NCBI GenBank assembly: GCA_049315325.1
Contig: JBMOKJ010000004.1
Span: 124,001-188,000, forward strand
Length of the DNA: 64,000 bases
Direction: 5' to 3'
Origin: CAXXIC01 sp049315325
GTDB taxonomy: Bacteria > Bacteroidota > Bacteroidia > Bacteroidales > UBA7332
Below the pieces are notes generated by a model that saw only the letters and a list, made by a program, of their open reading frames with translations, had not been told where the DNA came from and did not search any database. The position numbers were made by a program, and so were the translations under genes. Below, one piece after another: positions 7,717 through 17,378 of the stretch. Every line of letters begins with the position of its first letter. Position 1 is the stretch's first letter.

Positions 7717-10059
7717 CTATTTTATTCCATAGGGTTTCTTTGAATAACCGTAAGGCTTTGGAATAATGTCACTACCTTTCATCACAATATACATATTCTT
7801 CAATTTGTTCTTTTTGTAGATATCGTTTATTAGACGTATATCGTGTTTGTGAGTGAAGTGAGCCCTTACGATGTAGAGGTTCACATCTACCAATCGGTCT
7901 ATCAGCAATGGATCTGATACTAAGCCAACAGGAGAACTATCTGTGATTATAAAGTCATATTCTTCTCGAAGTGAGACAAAAAGTTCGTCAAGTGAATCTT
8001 TCAGAAGCAGCTCATTTGGATTTGGAGGAATAGTACCAGCAAGAATAATAAATAAGTTTTCACTTAAATTTGTTTTTTGAATCAATTTCCGGTAGTCAGG
8101 TTCGATACCCGATAAAAAAGACGTGATACCTTGGTTGTGTGAAGCGTTTACATATTCGTTTAGTGCCGGTTTTCGAATATCCAATCCGACGACAAGTACT
8201 TTCTTGCCCGTCAAAGCCAATGCCATAGCTAAATTCAATGCAAATGTAGTTTTACCTTCGCCCGATTCCGATGAAGTGACATTAACCACCTTCTTCGATT
8301 TGTCGTGTAATACAAATTGCAAGTTGGCTCTTAAAAGTCTATACATCTCAGCAATTGGTTCATTGGAGCCGGCTTTAACCACAATCTGTTCTTTGCCTTT
8401 GTATTCGGGCAGTTCCCCAAGAACAGTAACTGTTGTGCCAGCTTCAAGTTCTGCACGACTAGTAATTCTTGCTCTGAATAGGTCTTTAAAGTAGAAAAAT
8501 ATAACTGGGAAGATGAGACCCAAAAGAAAAGCAATTGTGAGATAAAAACTTCCACTTTTAGAAACTGGTTTCGCATCTGCGAGGGGCTCTTCAATTACAC
8601 GCGCAGTCGGTATTCCAATAGCTAAAGTTAAGCTATTCTCTTCTCTTTTTTGAAGCAAATAAGTGTATAAAGCTGCTTTAATTTCCTGTTGTCTCTTAAT
8701 CTCTATAAATTCTCTTTCTTGGCGTGGTACTGCTTTGATTCTTGACGTGAGAGTTCGGTCTTGTCTATCCATATCGCTCTTCGAGATAAGAAGACCTTTT
8801 CTAGAACTCTCAATTGATGCTACTATAGCTGTACGTATAGCTTTTATTCTTCGCTCAATATCAATAATGATTGGATTCGTATCGGAAGTTGTGCGTATAA
8901 GTCTATCTCTTGTAAATAATAAATCATTGTAATCTTTCAAAACATTTGATAGGTCGGCATCCTTTATGCCGATGTTGGGTACAATGCCATATTTATTTTC
9001 TTCTTTCTTGATGTATTTATCAACAAAATCGACCAAATTAATTTGAGTTTCAATTTCTAAACGAGCTTTTTCAAAACTACCATTTTGCTCAATGAATTGA
9101 CGTGATTCTGCTTCAATATCAGTCAGTTTATTTGCTTTTTTGTAATTTTCCACACTTTTTTCCACACTCGACAATTCCCCAGTAATCAAGCCTAGCCTTT
9201 CGTCAATGAATTTGATTGAACTTATGGAAGTTCTGTTCTTCTCGTCAATAGAAGCAATATTGTATAACTCAATAAGTTTGGATACAATATCTTTCCCTTT
9301 TTTTACATTTTCAGTTGGAACTGAGATTGTAATGACATTTGCTTTTTTATCAGCTAAATCAATTTTAAAAGAACTTTGTAATTGATATGCCGCAGATAAA
9401 GGGTTTAGAATGGTAATTTTAATGCCTTTTGTAGGTAATGGTATCTGAGCATTTCTAGTTAAAGTAATCATACCCATTGGTGTGTTAATAAATGCAGGGA
9501 ATGATTGGATAACTTGATCAAATTTTATAGTTTTCCAGAAACTTTTTTCGCAAATGCCATTGATATATATACCATCTTCTGAAAAATCAACATTCATTTT
9601 AATTGGTGCGGTAAGTGTATCTAAGCTTTCAGATTGCATTGACACAATGACTGGTGATTTGTCGTAAAGCTCTGTTTCTTTAAAACGACCATCCAACTTG
9701 TAGGTTGTGTGTAGCTTTAGTTCGTTGACAACTTTGATAAACAGACTTTTGCTGTTCAATACCAACACTTCATCTTGTACATTATCTTTTGCGCCAAGTA
9801 TATCCATATTGTCAAGAAAGCCCATTTGCTCTTTTAACGGATTACTCATACCATCTTTTGCCTTAATCAGAATAGATGCGGATACATTGACTTTGGGAAT
9901 CAATGTTAAAGAGTAAATGAATCCAAAGAAGAGGCATATTGAAACAGATATAGCGAAAATTTTCCATAGACGGGAGTATTTGATTGCTATCTCACGAATA
10001 TTGATATTATCTTTCTCTTCCTCTAATTCGAGAAGGTCTTTTAAATCTTTTAATTCCAT
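7717..10059 (-). CDS. Wzc-type polysaccharide copolymerase with BY-kinase domain
   Basis: The 780-residue inner-membrane protein has a Wzz chain-length domain with transmembrane helices near residues 30-53 and 510-530 and a long coiled, GNVR-type periplasmic part. A cytoplasmic bacterial tyrosine kinase domain follows. The kinase motifs are clear: Walker A SSESGEGKTT (596-605), Walker A' VVGLDIRKP (623-631) and Walker B FIITDSSP (703-710). The C-terminal tyrosine cluster is short, with three Tyr within the last dozen residues. Such proteins couple polymerisation to export and work with the outer-membrane Wza protein, whose gene lies 41 bases upstream. The two genes form an operon closed by the terminator at 7666-7696. 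Confidence 0.93.
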   Translation of the reverse strand: MELKDLKDLLELEEEKDNINIREIAIKYSRLWKIFAISVSICLFFGFIYSLTLIPKVNVSASILIKAKDGMSNPLKEQMGFLDNMDILGAKDNVQDEVLVLNSKSLFIKVVNELKLHTTYKLDGRFKETELYDKSPVIVSMQSESLDTLTAPIKMNVDFSEDGIYINGICEKSFWKTIKFDQVIQSFPAFINTPMGMITLTRNAQIPLPTKGIKITILNPLSAAYQLQSSFKIDLADKKANVITISVPTENVKKGKDIVSKLIELYNIASIDEKNRTSISSIKFIDERLGLITGELSSVEKSVENYKKANKLTDIEAESRQFIEQNGSFEKARLEIETQINLVDFVDKYIKKEENKYGIVPNIGIKDADLSNVLKDYNDLLFTRDRLIRTTSDTNPIIIDIERRIKAIRTAIVASIESSRKGLLISKSDMDRQDRTLTSRIKAVPRQEREFIEIKRQQEIKAALYTYLLQKREENSLTLAIGIPTARVIEEPLADAKPVSKSGSFYLTIAFLLGLIFPVIFFYFKDLFRARITSRAELEAGTTVTVLGELPEYKGKEQIVVKAGSNEPIAEMYRLLRANLQFVLHDKSKKVVNVTSSESGEGKTTFALNLAMALALTGKKVLVVGLDIRKPALNEYVNASHNQGITSFLSGIEPDYRKLIQKTNLSENLFIILAGTIPPNPNELLLKDSLDELFVSLREEYDFIITDSSPVGLVSDPLLIDRLVDVNLYIVRAHFTHKHDIRLINDIYKKNKLKNMYIVMKGSDIIPKPYGYSKKPYGIK

Positions 10060-10100
10060 CTTTTGATTGTATATTGTAAATTAAAGCAATAAATTTTATT

Positions 10101-10904
10101 TTACTTAAGCACTGTAATAATAATACTAGTTAGTGAGATTAAAGTCCCTACAATTGAAATTGTGAGATTTTCTGCTGATCCGATATCAGCACCTCTAGCA
10201 CGAGATTTGTTGGGTTGAACATAGATAATGTCGTTTTGCTGAAGATAAAAATAGGGAGATTTTAGAATGTCTGTTTTAGTTAAGTCAATGCGAATAATCT
10301 CTTTTTCTCCTTTTTGATTTTCTCGCATCACCATCACGTTGTCACGGCGACCATATATTGTCATGTCACCTGCTAGTGAAAGTGCCTCAAGGATGTTGAT
10401 TTTGTCATTGATTACAGAATAAGTTCCAGGTCTTGCAACCTCTCCAAGTAATGAAACTTTGTAGTTAACAAATCGAACAGTGACAATGGGGTCTTCTTTA
10501 ATATATTGTGGGTATATTTTCTTTTTAATGAGATCTTGCAATTCTGCTTTGCTTAATCCAGTGACATTAAATTTTCCAAGAATAGGGAATTCAATATTCC
10601 CCTCTGAATCAACTAAATAGCTTTGTATTCCAAAAGCAGTGTTGAGCCCATAATTACCATTTTCCATTTTAGAAGTTGGTATCAATGGAAGATTAAATGG
10701 TATGGCACTTTCGGGCGTTGTTGCATTCACTGTTATCGAAAGCAGGTCGCTAGGCATAATCTTCTGTGCGTATTGAGCATTGATTACACTCAAATCTTCT
10801 TTAGTTAATTTCTCTGCGCCCTGAAGGTATGGTACTTTTTTGTAAGAGGTGCAAGATGATAAGGCGAAAATCAAAGAAAATATTAAAAAATAAGATGTTT
10901 TCAT
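10101..10904 (-). CDS. Wza-type polysaccharide export lipoprotein
   Basis: The protein (267 residues) starts with a lipoprotein signal ending in LSSC (Cys18). A Poly_export domain follows (ITVNATTPESAIPFN..., GNIEFPILGKFNVTGLS), then an SLBB-like domain (VSLLGEVARPGTYSV) and a hydrophobic C-terminal segment (last 25 residues) that could cross the outer membrane. It is shorter than E. coli Wza, which is usual for Bacteroidetes versions. It should form the outer-membrane channel for the polysaccharide, paired with the Wzc-like protein encoded next. A -7 box at 10990-10997 suggests an own promoter with a leader of about 80 bases. Confidence 0.92.
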   Translation of the reverse strand: MKTSYFLIFSLIFALSSCTSYKKVPYLQGAEKLTKEDLSVINAQYAQKIMPSDLLSITVNATTPESAIPFNLPLIPTSKMENGNYGLNTAFGIQSYLVDSEGNIEFPILGKFNVTGLSKAELQDLIKKKIYPQYIKEDPIVTVRFVNYKVSLLGEVARPGTYSVINDKINILEALSLAGDMTIYGRRDNVMVMRENQKGEKEIIRIDLTKTDILKSPYFYLQQNDIIYVQPNKSRARGADIGSAENLTISIVGTLISLTSIIITVLK

Positions 10905-10989
10905 ACAATTGTATTTTTTTGTTGTAACATGCTTCGACGCAATGTAAAATTAAAATTGTTAAGACGTTTTGATGAACAGAAATTTTTTG

Positions 10990-10997
10990 CAAAAATA
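10990..10997 (-). promoter_or_regulatory. Candidate -7 box for the export operon
   Basis: TATTTTTGC on the minus strand fits TAnnTTTGY. No TTG is found at the proper distance upstream, so the match is partial. Confidence 0.35.
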
Positions 10998-11062
10998 GTT
11001 AAAAAAATCATTCGCATTTAAGGGTTAATTAATATTAACAGGGAAATGCATGATAATAGTCT

Positions 11063-12421
11063 TTAATTGATGAATTGAGTCAAGTTGTCTATTGTTATTA
11101 AGTTTTGTTCCCCTGTTTGCATATTCTTTAGTTGCAATTTACTTTGGTTAATTTCATTATCTCCGGCGATAATGACAAATTTGATTCCTTTTGAATCTGC
11201 GTAACTTAGTTGTTTTTTTAATTTTGCAGCATCAGGATAAATTTCTGCTTTGATCCCATTTTTGCGCAAATTAGCCAAGATGGGTAAACAAAACTCCTCT
11301 TCCTTATCACCAAAATTTAAAAATAGTACTTGCGTAGATTGAACCGATTCATCAGGGAATAAATTCAATTGGCTTAAAACGTCATAAATCCGATCGGCAC
11401 CAAAAGAGATTCCAACACCCGAAACGCCCTGCAATCCAAATACTCCAGTCAGATTGTCATACCTGCCACCACCTGATATACTTCCTATAGGCACATCTAA
11501 TGATTTTACTTCAAATATGGCTCCAGTATAGTAATTGAGCCCTCGAGCAAGCGTTAAATCAATGTCTAATTGACAAGTTATACCCAAAACTGCTGTTTTT
11601 CTCAATATAAACTCAAGCTCTTCTATCCCTTTGAGGCCTATTTCAGAGGATGATAACGATTGACAAAGTGTTTCAAGTTTTTCTTTGTTCGATCCTTGTA
11701 GCTCTATGATTGGCTGAAGCTTCGAAATGGCTTCAATTGAAATTCCTTTAGCTGCAAGTTCTGCATTAACATTTTCGAGTCCAATCTTGTCGAGTTTATC
11801 TATTGCAACGGTAATGTCTATAATTCTATCGGGTTCTCCAATAACTTCTGCTATTCCACTTAGAATTTTCCGGTTGTTCATTTTTATAGCCACCCTGAGG
11901 TTAAGCTTTGAGAACACTTGGTCGATAATTTGGATTAATTCTACCTCATTTAGTAAGGAGTCTGAACCCACAACATCGGCATCGCATTGATAGAATTCTC
12001 GATAACGACCCCGTTGAGGTCTGTCGGCTCGCCAAACAGGTTGAATCTGAAAGCGCCTAAATGGGAATGTGATTTCGTTGCGATTCATAACTACATAACG
12101 TGCAAACGGAACGGTTAAATCGTAGCGAAGCCCTTTCTCAGAAATCTTTGTTGATAGTAGATTGGCTGGTGTTTGTGCTAATGTTTCTGTAGCGATTCCA
12201 TTCAGAAAATCGCCTGAATTAAGTATTTTAAATAACAGTTTATCTCCTTCCTCGCCATATTTACCCATAAGAGTGGATAGGTTTTCCATTGCAGGAGTTT
12301 CAATTTGTTGAAATCCAAATAGGTGAAAAACATCTTTAATCGTGTTAAATATATAATTTCTTCGCGTCATTTCTGATGGAGAGAAATCTCTTGTTCCTTT
12401 AGGGATGGATGGTTTATGCAT
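11063..12421 (-). CDS. hisS: Histidyl-tRNA synthetase
   Basis: This class II aminoacyl-tRNA synthetase charges tRNA-His. The N-terminus KPSIPKGTRDFSP is the family opening. Motif 2 appears as RGRYREFYQCDADVVG, and the histidine-binding signature LARGLNYYTGAIFEV is followed by the glycine-rich motif 3 GVGISFGADRI. A C-terminal anticodon-binding domain (ILANLRKNGIKAEIYPD...) completes it. I start at 12421 (452 residues) rather than the ATG at 12478, because the 19-residue extension lacks similarity to the family opening. An exact promoter with its -7 box at 12455-12448 also lies within that extension, so the shorter start is well supported. The gene separates the polysaccharide locus from the shape operon. 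Confidence 0.96.
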   Translation of the reverse strand: MHKPSIPKGTRDFSPSEMTRRNYIFNTIKDVFHLFGFQQIETPAMENLSTLMGKYGEEGDKLLFKILNSGDFLNGIATETLAQTPANLLSTKISEKGLRYDLTVPFARYVVMNRNEITFPFRRFQIQPVWRADRPQRGRYREFYQCDADVVGSDSLLNEVELIQIIDQVFSKLNLRVAIKMNNRKILSGIAEVIGEPDRIIDITVAIDKLDKIGLENVNAELAAKGISIEAISKLQPIIELQGSNKEKLETLCQSLSSSEIGLKGIEELEFILRKTAVLGITCQLDIDLTLARGLNYYTGAIFEVKSLDVPIGSISGGGRYDNLTGVFGLQGVSGVGISFGADRIYDVLSQLNLFPDESVQSTQVLFLNFGDKEEEFCLPILANLRKNGIKAEIYPDAAKLKKQLSYADSKGIKFVIIAGDNEINQSKLQLKNMQTGEQNLITIDNLTQFIN

Positions 12422-12447
12422 ATTTAAAGGTTCGTTCAAAAGTCTTA

Positions 12448-12478
12448 CAAATGTAATCATTAAGCCTTTGAAGCGCAA
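12448..12478 (-). promoter_or_regulatory. Promoter of hisS
   Basis: TTG (12478-12476), a 20-base spacer and TACATTTGT (12455-12447) on the minus strand match the Bacteroidetes consensus. The predicted leader is only about 20 bases. Confidence 0.7.
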
Positions 12479-12650
12479 ATAGAATCGGGTTTGATAATTG
12501 TATTTTCAGAAAATAACACCTTTTTTAAGTCGAATTGAATCAATAATCGAAATCAACAACTATTTATAACGACTATTTTCTCAATTTATTGAATAGAGTA
12601 GGTTAAAATGTGATTATTTCCGTATTTTGACATTGGAATCTGCGATTACT

Positions 12651-14102
12651 TTATAGCCTTTCAAGTCGAGCAACGTCCAATCTCAGAAAGATAAAAAGTA
12701 GAATAGTGAAACCCCATAACGAAGAACCACCGTAGCTAAAGAATGGTAAAGGTATACCAATGACTGGAGTTAATCCAGTAACCATACCTATGTTTATGAG
12801 TAAATGGAATAGGAAAATGCTGGCTACGCAATAACCATATATACGCGTAAAAACAGTACGTTGTCGTTCTGCCATGTAAATAAGTCGTAAAATTAAGGCG
12901 GTAAATAACAAAATAGTTCCAACAGAACCCCAAAGACCTTCTTCTTCACCAATCGTGCAAAATATGAAATCGGTGTCTTGCTCTGGAACATAATTGAGCT
13001 TTGTTTGGGTGCCATTCAAGAACCCTTTCCCTAAAAATCCCCCAGATCCAATTGCGATTTTCGATTGATTTACATTGTATCCGACGCCTCTTGGATCATC
13101 TTCCAATCCCAATGAAACACGGATTCTGACCTGTTGATGAGGCTCGAGAATATTATTGAACGCATAATTTACCGATAGAGAGAAAAGGAGTGAAGCCACA
13201 GTAATCATTACAATAATCCAAAGCTCTCTAATATTCTCTTTTAAAATCATAATAATGATATAAATTAGAGAAATAATTATGCAACCCAAGGCTATCCATG
13301 CAAAATTAAAAGAAACACCAAACCAAGAAATTAATCCTGAGAGAGAGAAAATGGCTAAAGTCCCTATAAGAATGTTTTGTGCAATAAACTGCTTTCTAGA
13401 TGATAAAATGATGAATAAAACAATCACTGCCTGTATAATCAGATAGACCAATAAACTTCCTACAGGAGTGGTACCTGCAATTGTATCTGCAAATTTGAGA
13501 GAGATTATAAAAAGTGTTGCACTAACGAATCCGCCAAGCATAATCAATGGACTCATACCCTCGCGGTAAAGAACAATCATAAACGCACTGTAAACCAATG
13601 CAGATCCTGTCTCTTTTTGCATTAAAATGAGTAAGAAAGGGATGAGAACAATCATCCCCATACGTACATAGTTCTTGATATTTTTAAACTGAAATTGGTA
13701 TTCGCCAAATAATTTGGCAAGCGCCAAAGCGGTTGCGAATTTCCCAAATTCTGCTGGCTGCAGACTTATTGGTCCAAGAACGAGCCAAGAACGAGAGCCT
13801 TTTATATCAGGAGCAATAAAAATAGTGACAAATAACAACAGAAGCATCCCAGCATAAGCTACATATCCAAATCTTTCGTAAATGTCACTGTCGATCATAA
13901 GTATACAAAAAGCGATGACAGTGCCTAGACCAATCCAGAGTAATTGCTTACCCGATCGTTCAGCAAAGTCAAAAATGCTAGCGTGGTCGAAATCGTATGT
14001 AGATGCATAAATGCTAATCCACCCGATCAGGACTAGACTCAGATACATGAGTACTGTCCACCAGTCTAACTCTTTCCACAAGTTGATACGTCTTGATCCC
14101 AT
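12651..14102 (-). CDS. rodA: Peptidoglycan glycosyltransferase RodA (SEDS family)
   Basis: This polytopic inner-membrane protein of 483 residues is longer than the roughly 370 of E. coli RodA. The extra length is a central hydrophobic block, which I recall as typical of Bacteroidetes RodA. SEDS features include GSRSWLVLGPISLQPAEFGK near the first third and VTGLTPVIGIPLPFFSYGGSS near the end. It polymerises glycan strands with the class B PBP encoded immediately upstream. The chosen start (INLWKELDWW...) overlaps the end of that PBP2 gene by 89 bases in another frame. An internal Met at residue 19 would still leave an overlap. It is the last gene of the mreBCD-mrdA-rodA operon. Confidence 0.93.
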   Translation of the reverse strand: MGSRRINLWKELDWWTVLMYLSLVLIGWISIYASTYDFDHASIFDFAERSGKQLLWIGLGTVIAFCILMIDSDIYERFGYVAYAGMLLLLFVTIFIAPDIKGSRSWLVLGPISLQPAEFGKFATALALAKLFGEYQFQFKNIKNYVRMGMIVLIPFLLILMQKETGSALVYSAFMIVLYREGMSPLIMLGGFVSATLFIISLKFADTIAGTTPVGSLLVYLIIQAVIVLFIILSSRKQFIAQNILIGTLAIFSLSGLISWFGVSFNFAWIALGCIIISLIYIIIMILKENIRELWIIVMITVASLLFSLSVNYAFNNILEPHQQVRIRVSLGLEDDPRGVGYNVNQSKIAIGSGGFLGKGFLNGTQTKLNYVPEQDTDFIFCTIGEEEGLWGSVGTILLFTALILRLIYMAERQRTVFTRIYGYCVASIFLFHLLINIGMVTGLTPVIGIPLPFFSYGGSSLWGFTILLFIFLRLDVARLERL

Positions 14103-15942
14103 GAGGAGTGATTACTGTTTTTCTAAGTTGCTCTTCTTTGTATTTGCGGTTTTCCGCAATTTTTCGTTTCAAATATTTTTCAATCATCAATGAGGCGATT
14201 GGTGCAGCGTAGCGTGCTCCAAAGCCAGCATTTTCGACATAAACTGCAATAGCAATTTTAGGATTTTTGCGTGGAGCAAATGCCATAAAAATTGAGTGGT
14301 CTTCGCCGTGTGGATTCTGCGCTGTTCCTGTTTTACCACATATTTCAATGTCGGGCAGTTGAGCCGCTGTAGATGTCCCCGCTTGAACTGAGAGTGCCAT
14401 TCCTTCTTGAACTACGTCGTAATACTTTGAATCGATGCCGGTGAAATTCTTGATTTTGTACTTTTTCTCAATAATGGTATCTTCAATGGCTCTGACAACA
14501 TGTGGTGTGACGTAGAATCCTTTGTTGGCTATGGTTGCTGCAAGATTGCAGATTTGAACCGGTGTTGCCAAAACTTCACCCTGCCCAATTGCAATGGATA
14601 TAATAGTGACCGCACGCCAACCTCGTTCACCATAAATTTTATTGTAGAATGTACTGTTTGGAATTAGACCTCGTTTCTCACCTGGTAAATCGATACCAGT
14701 CTTATACCCAAAACCCATTTTTACCATATACTCTTTCCATGTGTCGAAAGCGGTCTGAATATTTGGGTATTTCGTTCTGTTTTCTAGCATATTTCGCAAA
14801 GCGTAGCAATAATATGCGTTGCAAGAATGCTCTATAGAATGACTCAAATCGAGTGGTGATGGATGCGAGTGACAACCCAACTTGTGCGACCCATAAGGGA
14901 AACCCATCGCGCAAGGGAAAAACGTGTTTGCATGCAGAATTCCCTCTTGTTGCATTAAAAGCGCTTGCGTGGTTTTGAAAGTTGACCCTGGAGGATAAGT
15001 TGCCATCAATGGTCGGTCGAAAAGTGGTTTATTTGGATCGCGTTCAAGTGCTCCGTAATTCTTGCCTCGCTCTCGGCCGTTTAATGAAGATGGATTATAC
15101 GAGGGTGCAGAAATCATGGCTAAAACTTCTCCTGAAGAGGGCTCTATGGCTACGATGCTTCCTAATTTACCTTGCATTAGTATCTCCCCATATTTCTGAA
15201 GTTCGCCATCGATGGTTAGAATCAGATTTTTTCCCGCAACAGGCGTTTTATCAAATTTTCCGTTTTCGTATTTTCCTTTTATACGGCCGTAGGCATCTCG
15301 GAGGAGTATTTCGTAACCCTTATCTCCACGAATTTTTTCTTCGTATTGCTTTTCGATTCCTGACCGACCAATAAAATCTCCTTGAGTATAGTAGTCGTCG
15401 TTGTCAAGTTCTTTGCGCGTGACCTCTGCCATGCTGCCAAAAAGGTGAGGAGCACTGGGAAAAACATATTCGCGTAAGGTCCGACTCTGGATAAAAAAAC
15501 CTGTGTATCGATAAAGTTTTTCCTGCAAAGTCCCATACTCTTGTTGAGTTAATTGAGTCATAAAGACTTGTGGCGAGTAGGAGGAGTAGTTTGGGTTTAA
15601 TTTGCGGTCTTTGATTCGCTCAATCCTTTCGATGAAAGCCTCTTTGGTCATCCCCATCGTTTTGCAGAAGTCGAGCGTGTCGAGCGATTGGATCTCGCGT
15701 GTGACAACCATTATATCGTAGGTAGGTTGATTGAAAACCAATAGTTTTCCATATCTGTCATAAAACAGACCACGAGACGGAAAAATTGTTTTCTTGAGAA
15801 ATGCGTTGTTGTCGGCAAAATTTTTGTAGTCGCTATCGATTACTTGCAAGAAAAACAGACGAACGACAAACATCAGTGCAACGAAAATAGCAGCTCCCGC
15901 TACTAAATAGCGTCTGTTGTCATATTTATGTTCAATGCTCAC
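14014..15942 (-). CDS. mrdA: Penicillin-binding protein 2 (class B transpeptidase)
   Basis: This membrane-anchored transpeptidase of the elongasome (642 residues) has an N-terminal transmembrane helix at about 14-33, a PBP dimerisation domain and a C-terminal transpeptidase domain. The active-site motifs are present: SxxK as STFK (320-323), SxN as SCN (373-375) and KTG (537-539). It cross-links glycan made by RodA. The gene overlaps mreD by 4 bases upstream and rodA by 89 bases downstream, so its translation is tightly linked to both. The C-terminal tail after the KTG box is long and basic (KRKIAENRKYKEEQLRK), a likely cytoplasm-independent extension with no known role. Confidence 0.95.
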   Translation of the reverse strand: MSIEHKYDNRRYLVAGAAIFVALMFVVRLFFLQVIDSDYKNFADNNAFLKKTIFPSRGLFYDRYGKLLVFNQPTYDIMVVTREIQSLDTLDFCKTMGMTKEAFIERIERIKDRKLNPNYSSYSPQVFMTQLTQQEYGTLQEKLYRYTGFFIQSRTLREYVFPSAPHLFGSMAEVTRKELDNDDYYTQGDFIGRSGIEKQYEEKIRGDKGYEILLRDAYGRIKGKYENGKFDKTPVAGKNLILTIDGELQKYGEILMQGKLGSIVAIEPSSGEVLAMISAPSYNPSSLNGRERGKNYGALERDPNKPLFDRPLMATYPPGSTFKTTQALLMQQEGILHANTFFPCAMGFPYGSHKLGCHSHPSPLDLSHSIEHSCNAYYCYALRNMLENRTKYPNIQTAFDTWKEYMVKMGFGYKTGIDLPGEKRGLIPNSTFYNKIYGERGWRAVTIISIAIGQGEVLATPVQICNLAATIANKGFYVTPHVVRAIEDTIIEKKYKIKNFTGIDSKYYDVVQEGMALSVQAGTSTAAQLPDIEICGKTGTAQNPHGEDHSIFMAFAPRKNPKIAIAVYVENAGFGARYAAPIASLMIEKYLKRKIAENRKYKEEQLRKTVITPHGIKTYQLVERVRLVDSTHVSESSPDRVD

Positions 15943-16445
15943 CGACGAGAGAGTTTAAACGTTTCCAATGAAAATATTAGTAACGTGGAGAAGAGTGTGG
16001 AAACTATAATTTTGCCAATTAATAACCAAAAGTTAAGGAAGACAAAAGACTCGAGAACCAACAATGTAAAGTGGTGTAATGCGACCACAGTGAGGGCATA
16101 TCGCATAAATCTCCACAATCCATAAGTAAATGCAGATGGTGTGCTTGACTCAATTTCATCTGTTGAGAAGTATAGTCTTAGTATAATCTCGCGCAATGCC
16201 GCAGTAGTCAGTGCTGCAATGGAGTGCATACCAGGAGTATTGCAAAAAATATCGATTGAAAAACCAAGAATAAAAGCCAAAGTAAACAACCAACTTTTCG
16301 AAATATTGGTTGGTAGTATTATGATAAAATAGATATACAAATAGGGTGTTGCCCATCCCAAAAAGGTGAAATTATTGAGTACAGTCACCTGAATAAACAG
16401 GAGAGCAATAAACGTGAATGTATATTTTATAAAGGATAAGAACAT
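15939..16445 (-). CDS. mreD: Rod shape-determining protein MreD
   Basis: A small (168 residues) multi-pass inner-membrane protein with five or six hydrophobic segments and almost no soluble part. Sequence conservation in MreD is weak, so the assignment rests mainly on its position between mreC and the PBP2 gene, its size and its hydrophobic pattern (LGWATPYLYIYFIIILP, AFILGFSIDIFCNTPGMHS). MreD is a structural partner of MreC in the elongasome. It is separated from mreC by 2 bases and overlaps mrdA by 4. Confidence 0.85.
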   Translation of the reverse strand: MFLSFIKYTFTFIALLFIQVTVLNNFTFLGWATPYLYIYFIIILPTNISKSWLFTLAFILGFSIDIFCNTPGMHSIAALTTAALREIILRLYFSTDEIESSTPSAFTYGLWRFMRYALTVVALHHFTLLVLESFVFLNFWLLIGKIIVSTLFSTLLIFSLETFKLSRR

Positions 16446-16447
16446 GG

Positions 16448-17287
16448 TTATTGAACTTGGCTTTCTATCTTTTTTTGTTCTTGTTGAAGGTGATTGGTAA
16501 TGATTTGCACAAAACCTAATTGGTCGAATTGAGTCGAATAACGAACTTTAATCGGTTTTGTTCCGACGTTTTGTGGATTTTGTTTTTCTTCTACAAATCC
16601 AATTGTTATGCCTTCTGGAAAAACGGCCGAATAACCGCTCGTAATGAGCGTATCACCTTTGTTGAATCGAACGTGACGTGGCAATTCTTCCAAAATTCCG
16701 AATTTTGAGTTTGAACCAGTCCAAGCTACTGACCCGAAGCAGTTGCTTCGTTTCAGTTTTGCACTAAGTTTCAATTTTGGGTTAAGTGCAGAGATTACAA
16801 CAGAAAAGTGGTCGGAAACAGAAGATACAATACCTACAACACCATTTTGGTCAATTACGCCCATTTCAGGTTCAATGCCTTCTAATTTTCCTTTGTTTAG
16901 GGTGATGTAGTTTTGAAGCCGCGAAATGCTGTTGTTGATTACTTGAGCTGTTACAAATTTGTATTTTTTGAATACACTTGTTTCGGTTGTATCATCAACT
17001 AATTTTCCTGAATTATTGATTTTAATTTGCTCTTCAAGTTGTAATAGCCGTTTTTGCAACAGGCTATTTTTCTCCAAAAGCTGTGCATTGGTCTCTCTTA
17101 AATTAAAATAGCTTGTCACTTCAGATGAGAGATTAAAGACTTCACCTGATAATTTATTGCTCGACCCCAACCAAACACTCCGATGGTAGACGTTGAAATT
17201 GAAAAGCATAGCGAATCCAACTGCTAAATAGATTAACAGTACCAGCAAATAGCTGTGTTTCATCAAAAATTGAATCAGGTTTCGCAT
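16448..17287 (-). CDS. mreC: Rod shape-determining protein MreC
   Basis: The 279-residue protein has one N-terminal transmembrane helix (about residues 12-30), a coiled-coil stretch (NLRETNAQLLEKNSLLQKRL...) and the two small beta-barrels of periplasmic MreC. Recognisable motifs include GVIDQNGVVGIVSSVSDHFS and GDTLITSGYSAVFPEGI. It links cytoplasmic MreB to PBP2 and RodA. It is encoded between mreB and mreD, with a 91-base spacer after mreB that contains an inverted repeat. Confidence 0.94.
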   Translation of the reverse strand: MRNLIQFLMKHSYLLVLLIYLAVGFAMLFNFNVYHRSVWLGSSNKLSGEVFNLSSEVTSYFNLRETNAQLLEKNSLLQKRLLQLEEQIKINNSGKLVDDTTETSVFKKYKFVTAQVINNSISRLQNYITLNKGKLEGIEPEMGVIDQNGVVGIVSSVSDHFSVVISALNPKLKLSAKLKRSNCFGSVAWTGSNSKFGILEELPRHVRFNKGDTLITSGYSAVFPEGITIGFVEEKQNPQNVGTKPIKVRYSTQFDQLGFVQIITNHLQQEQKKIESQVQ

Positions 17288-17307
17288 CTGATAGTATTAA
17301 ATAAGAT

Positions 17308-17361
17308 GTCTCATAAACCTGTTTTTCACCCAAATTTAGATGAAAATCAGACTTGTGAGAC
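17308..17361. other. Intercistronic inverted repeat between mreB and mreC
   Basis: GTCTCA (17308-17313) pairs with TGAGAC (17356-17361), and inside it TTTTTCA pairs with TGAAAA. No T-run follows on the minus strand, so this is more likely an mRNA processing or stabilising hairpin, which could set mreB above mreC, than a terminator. Confidence 0.4.
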
Positions 17362-17378
17362 AAATCTTGCTTATATTC

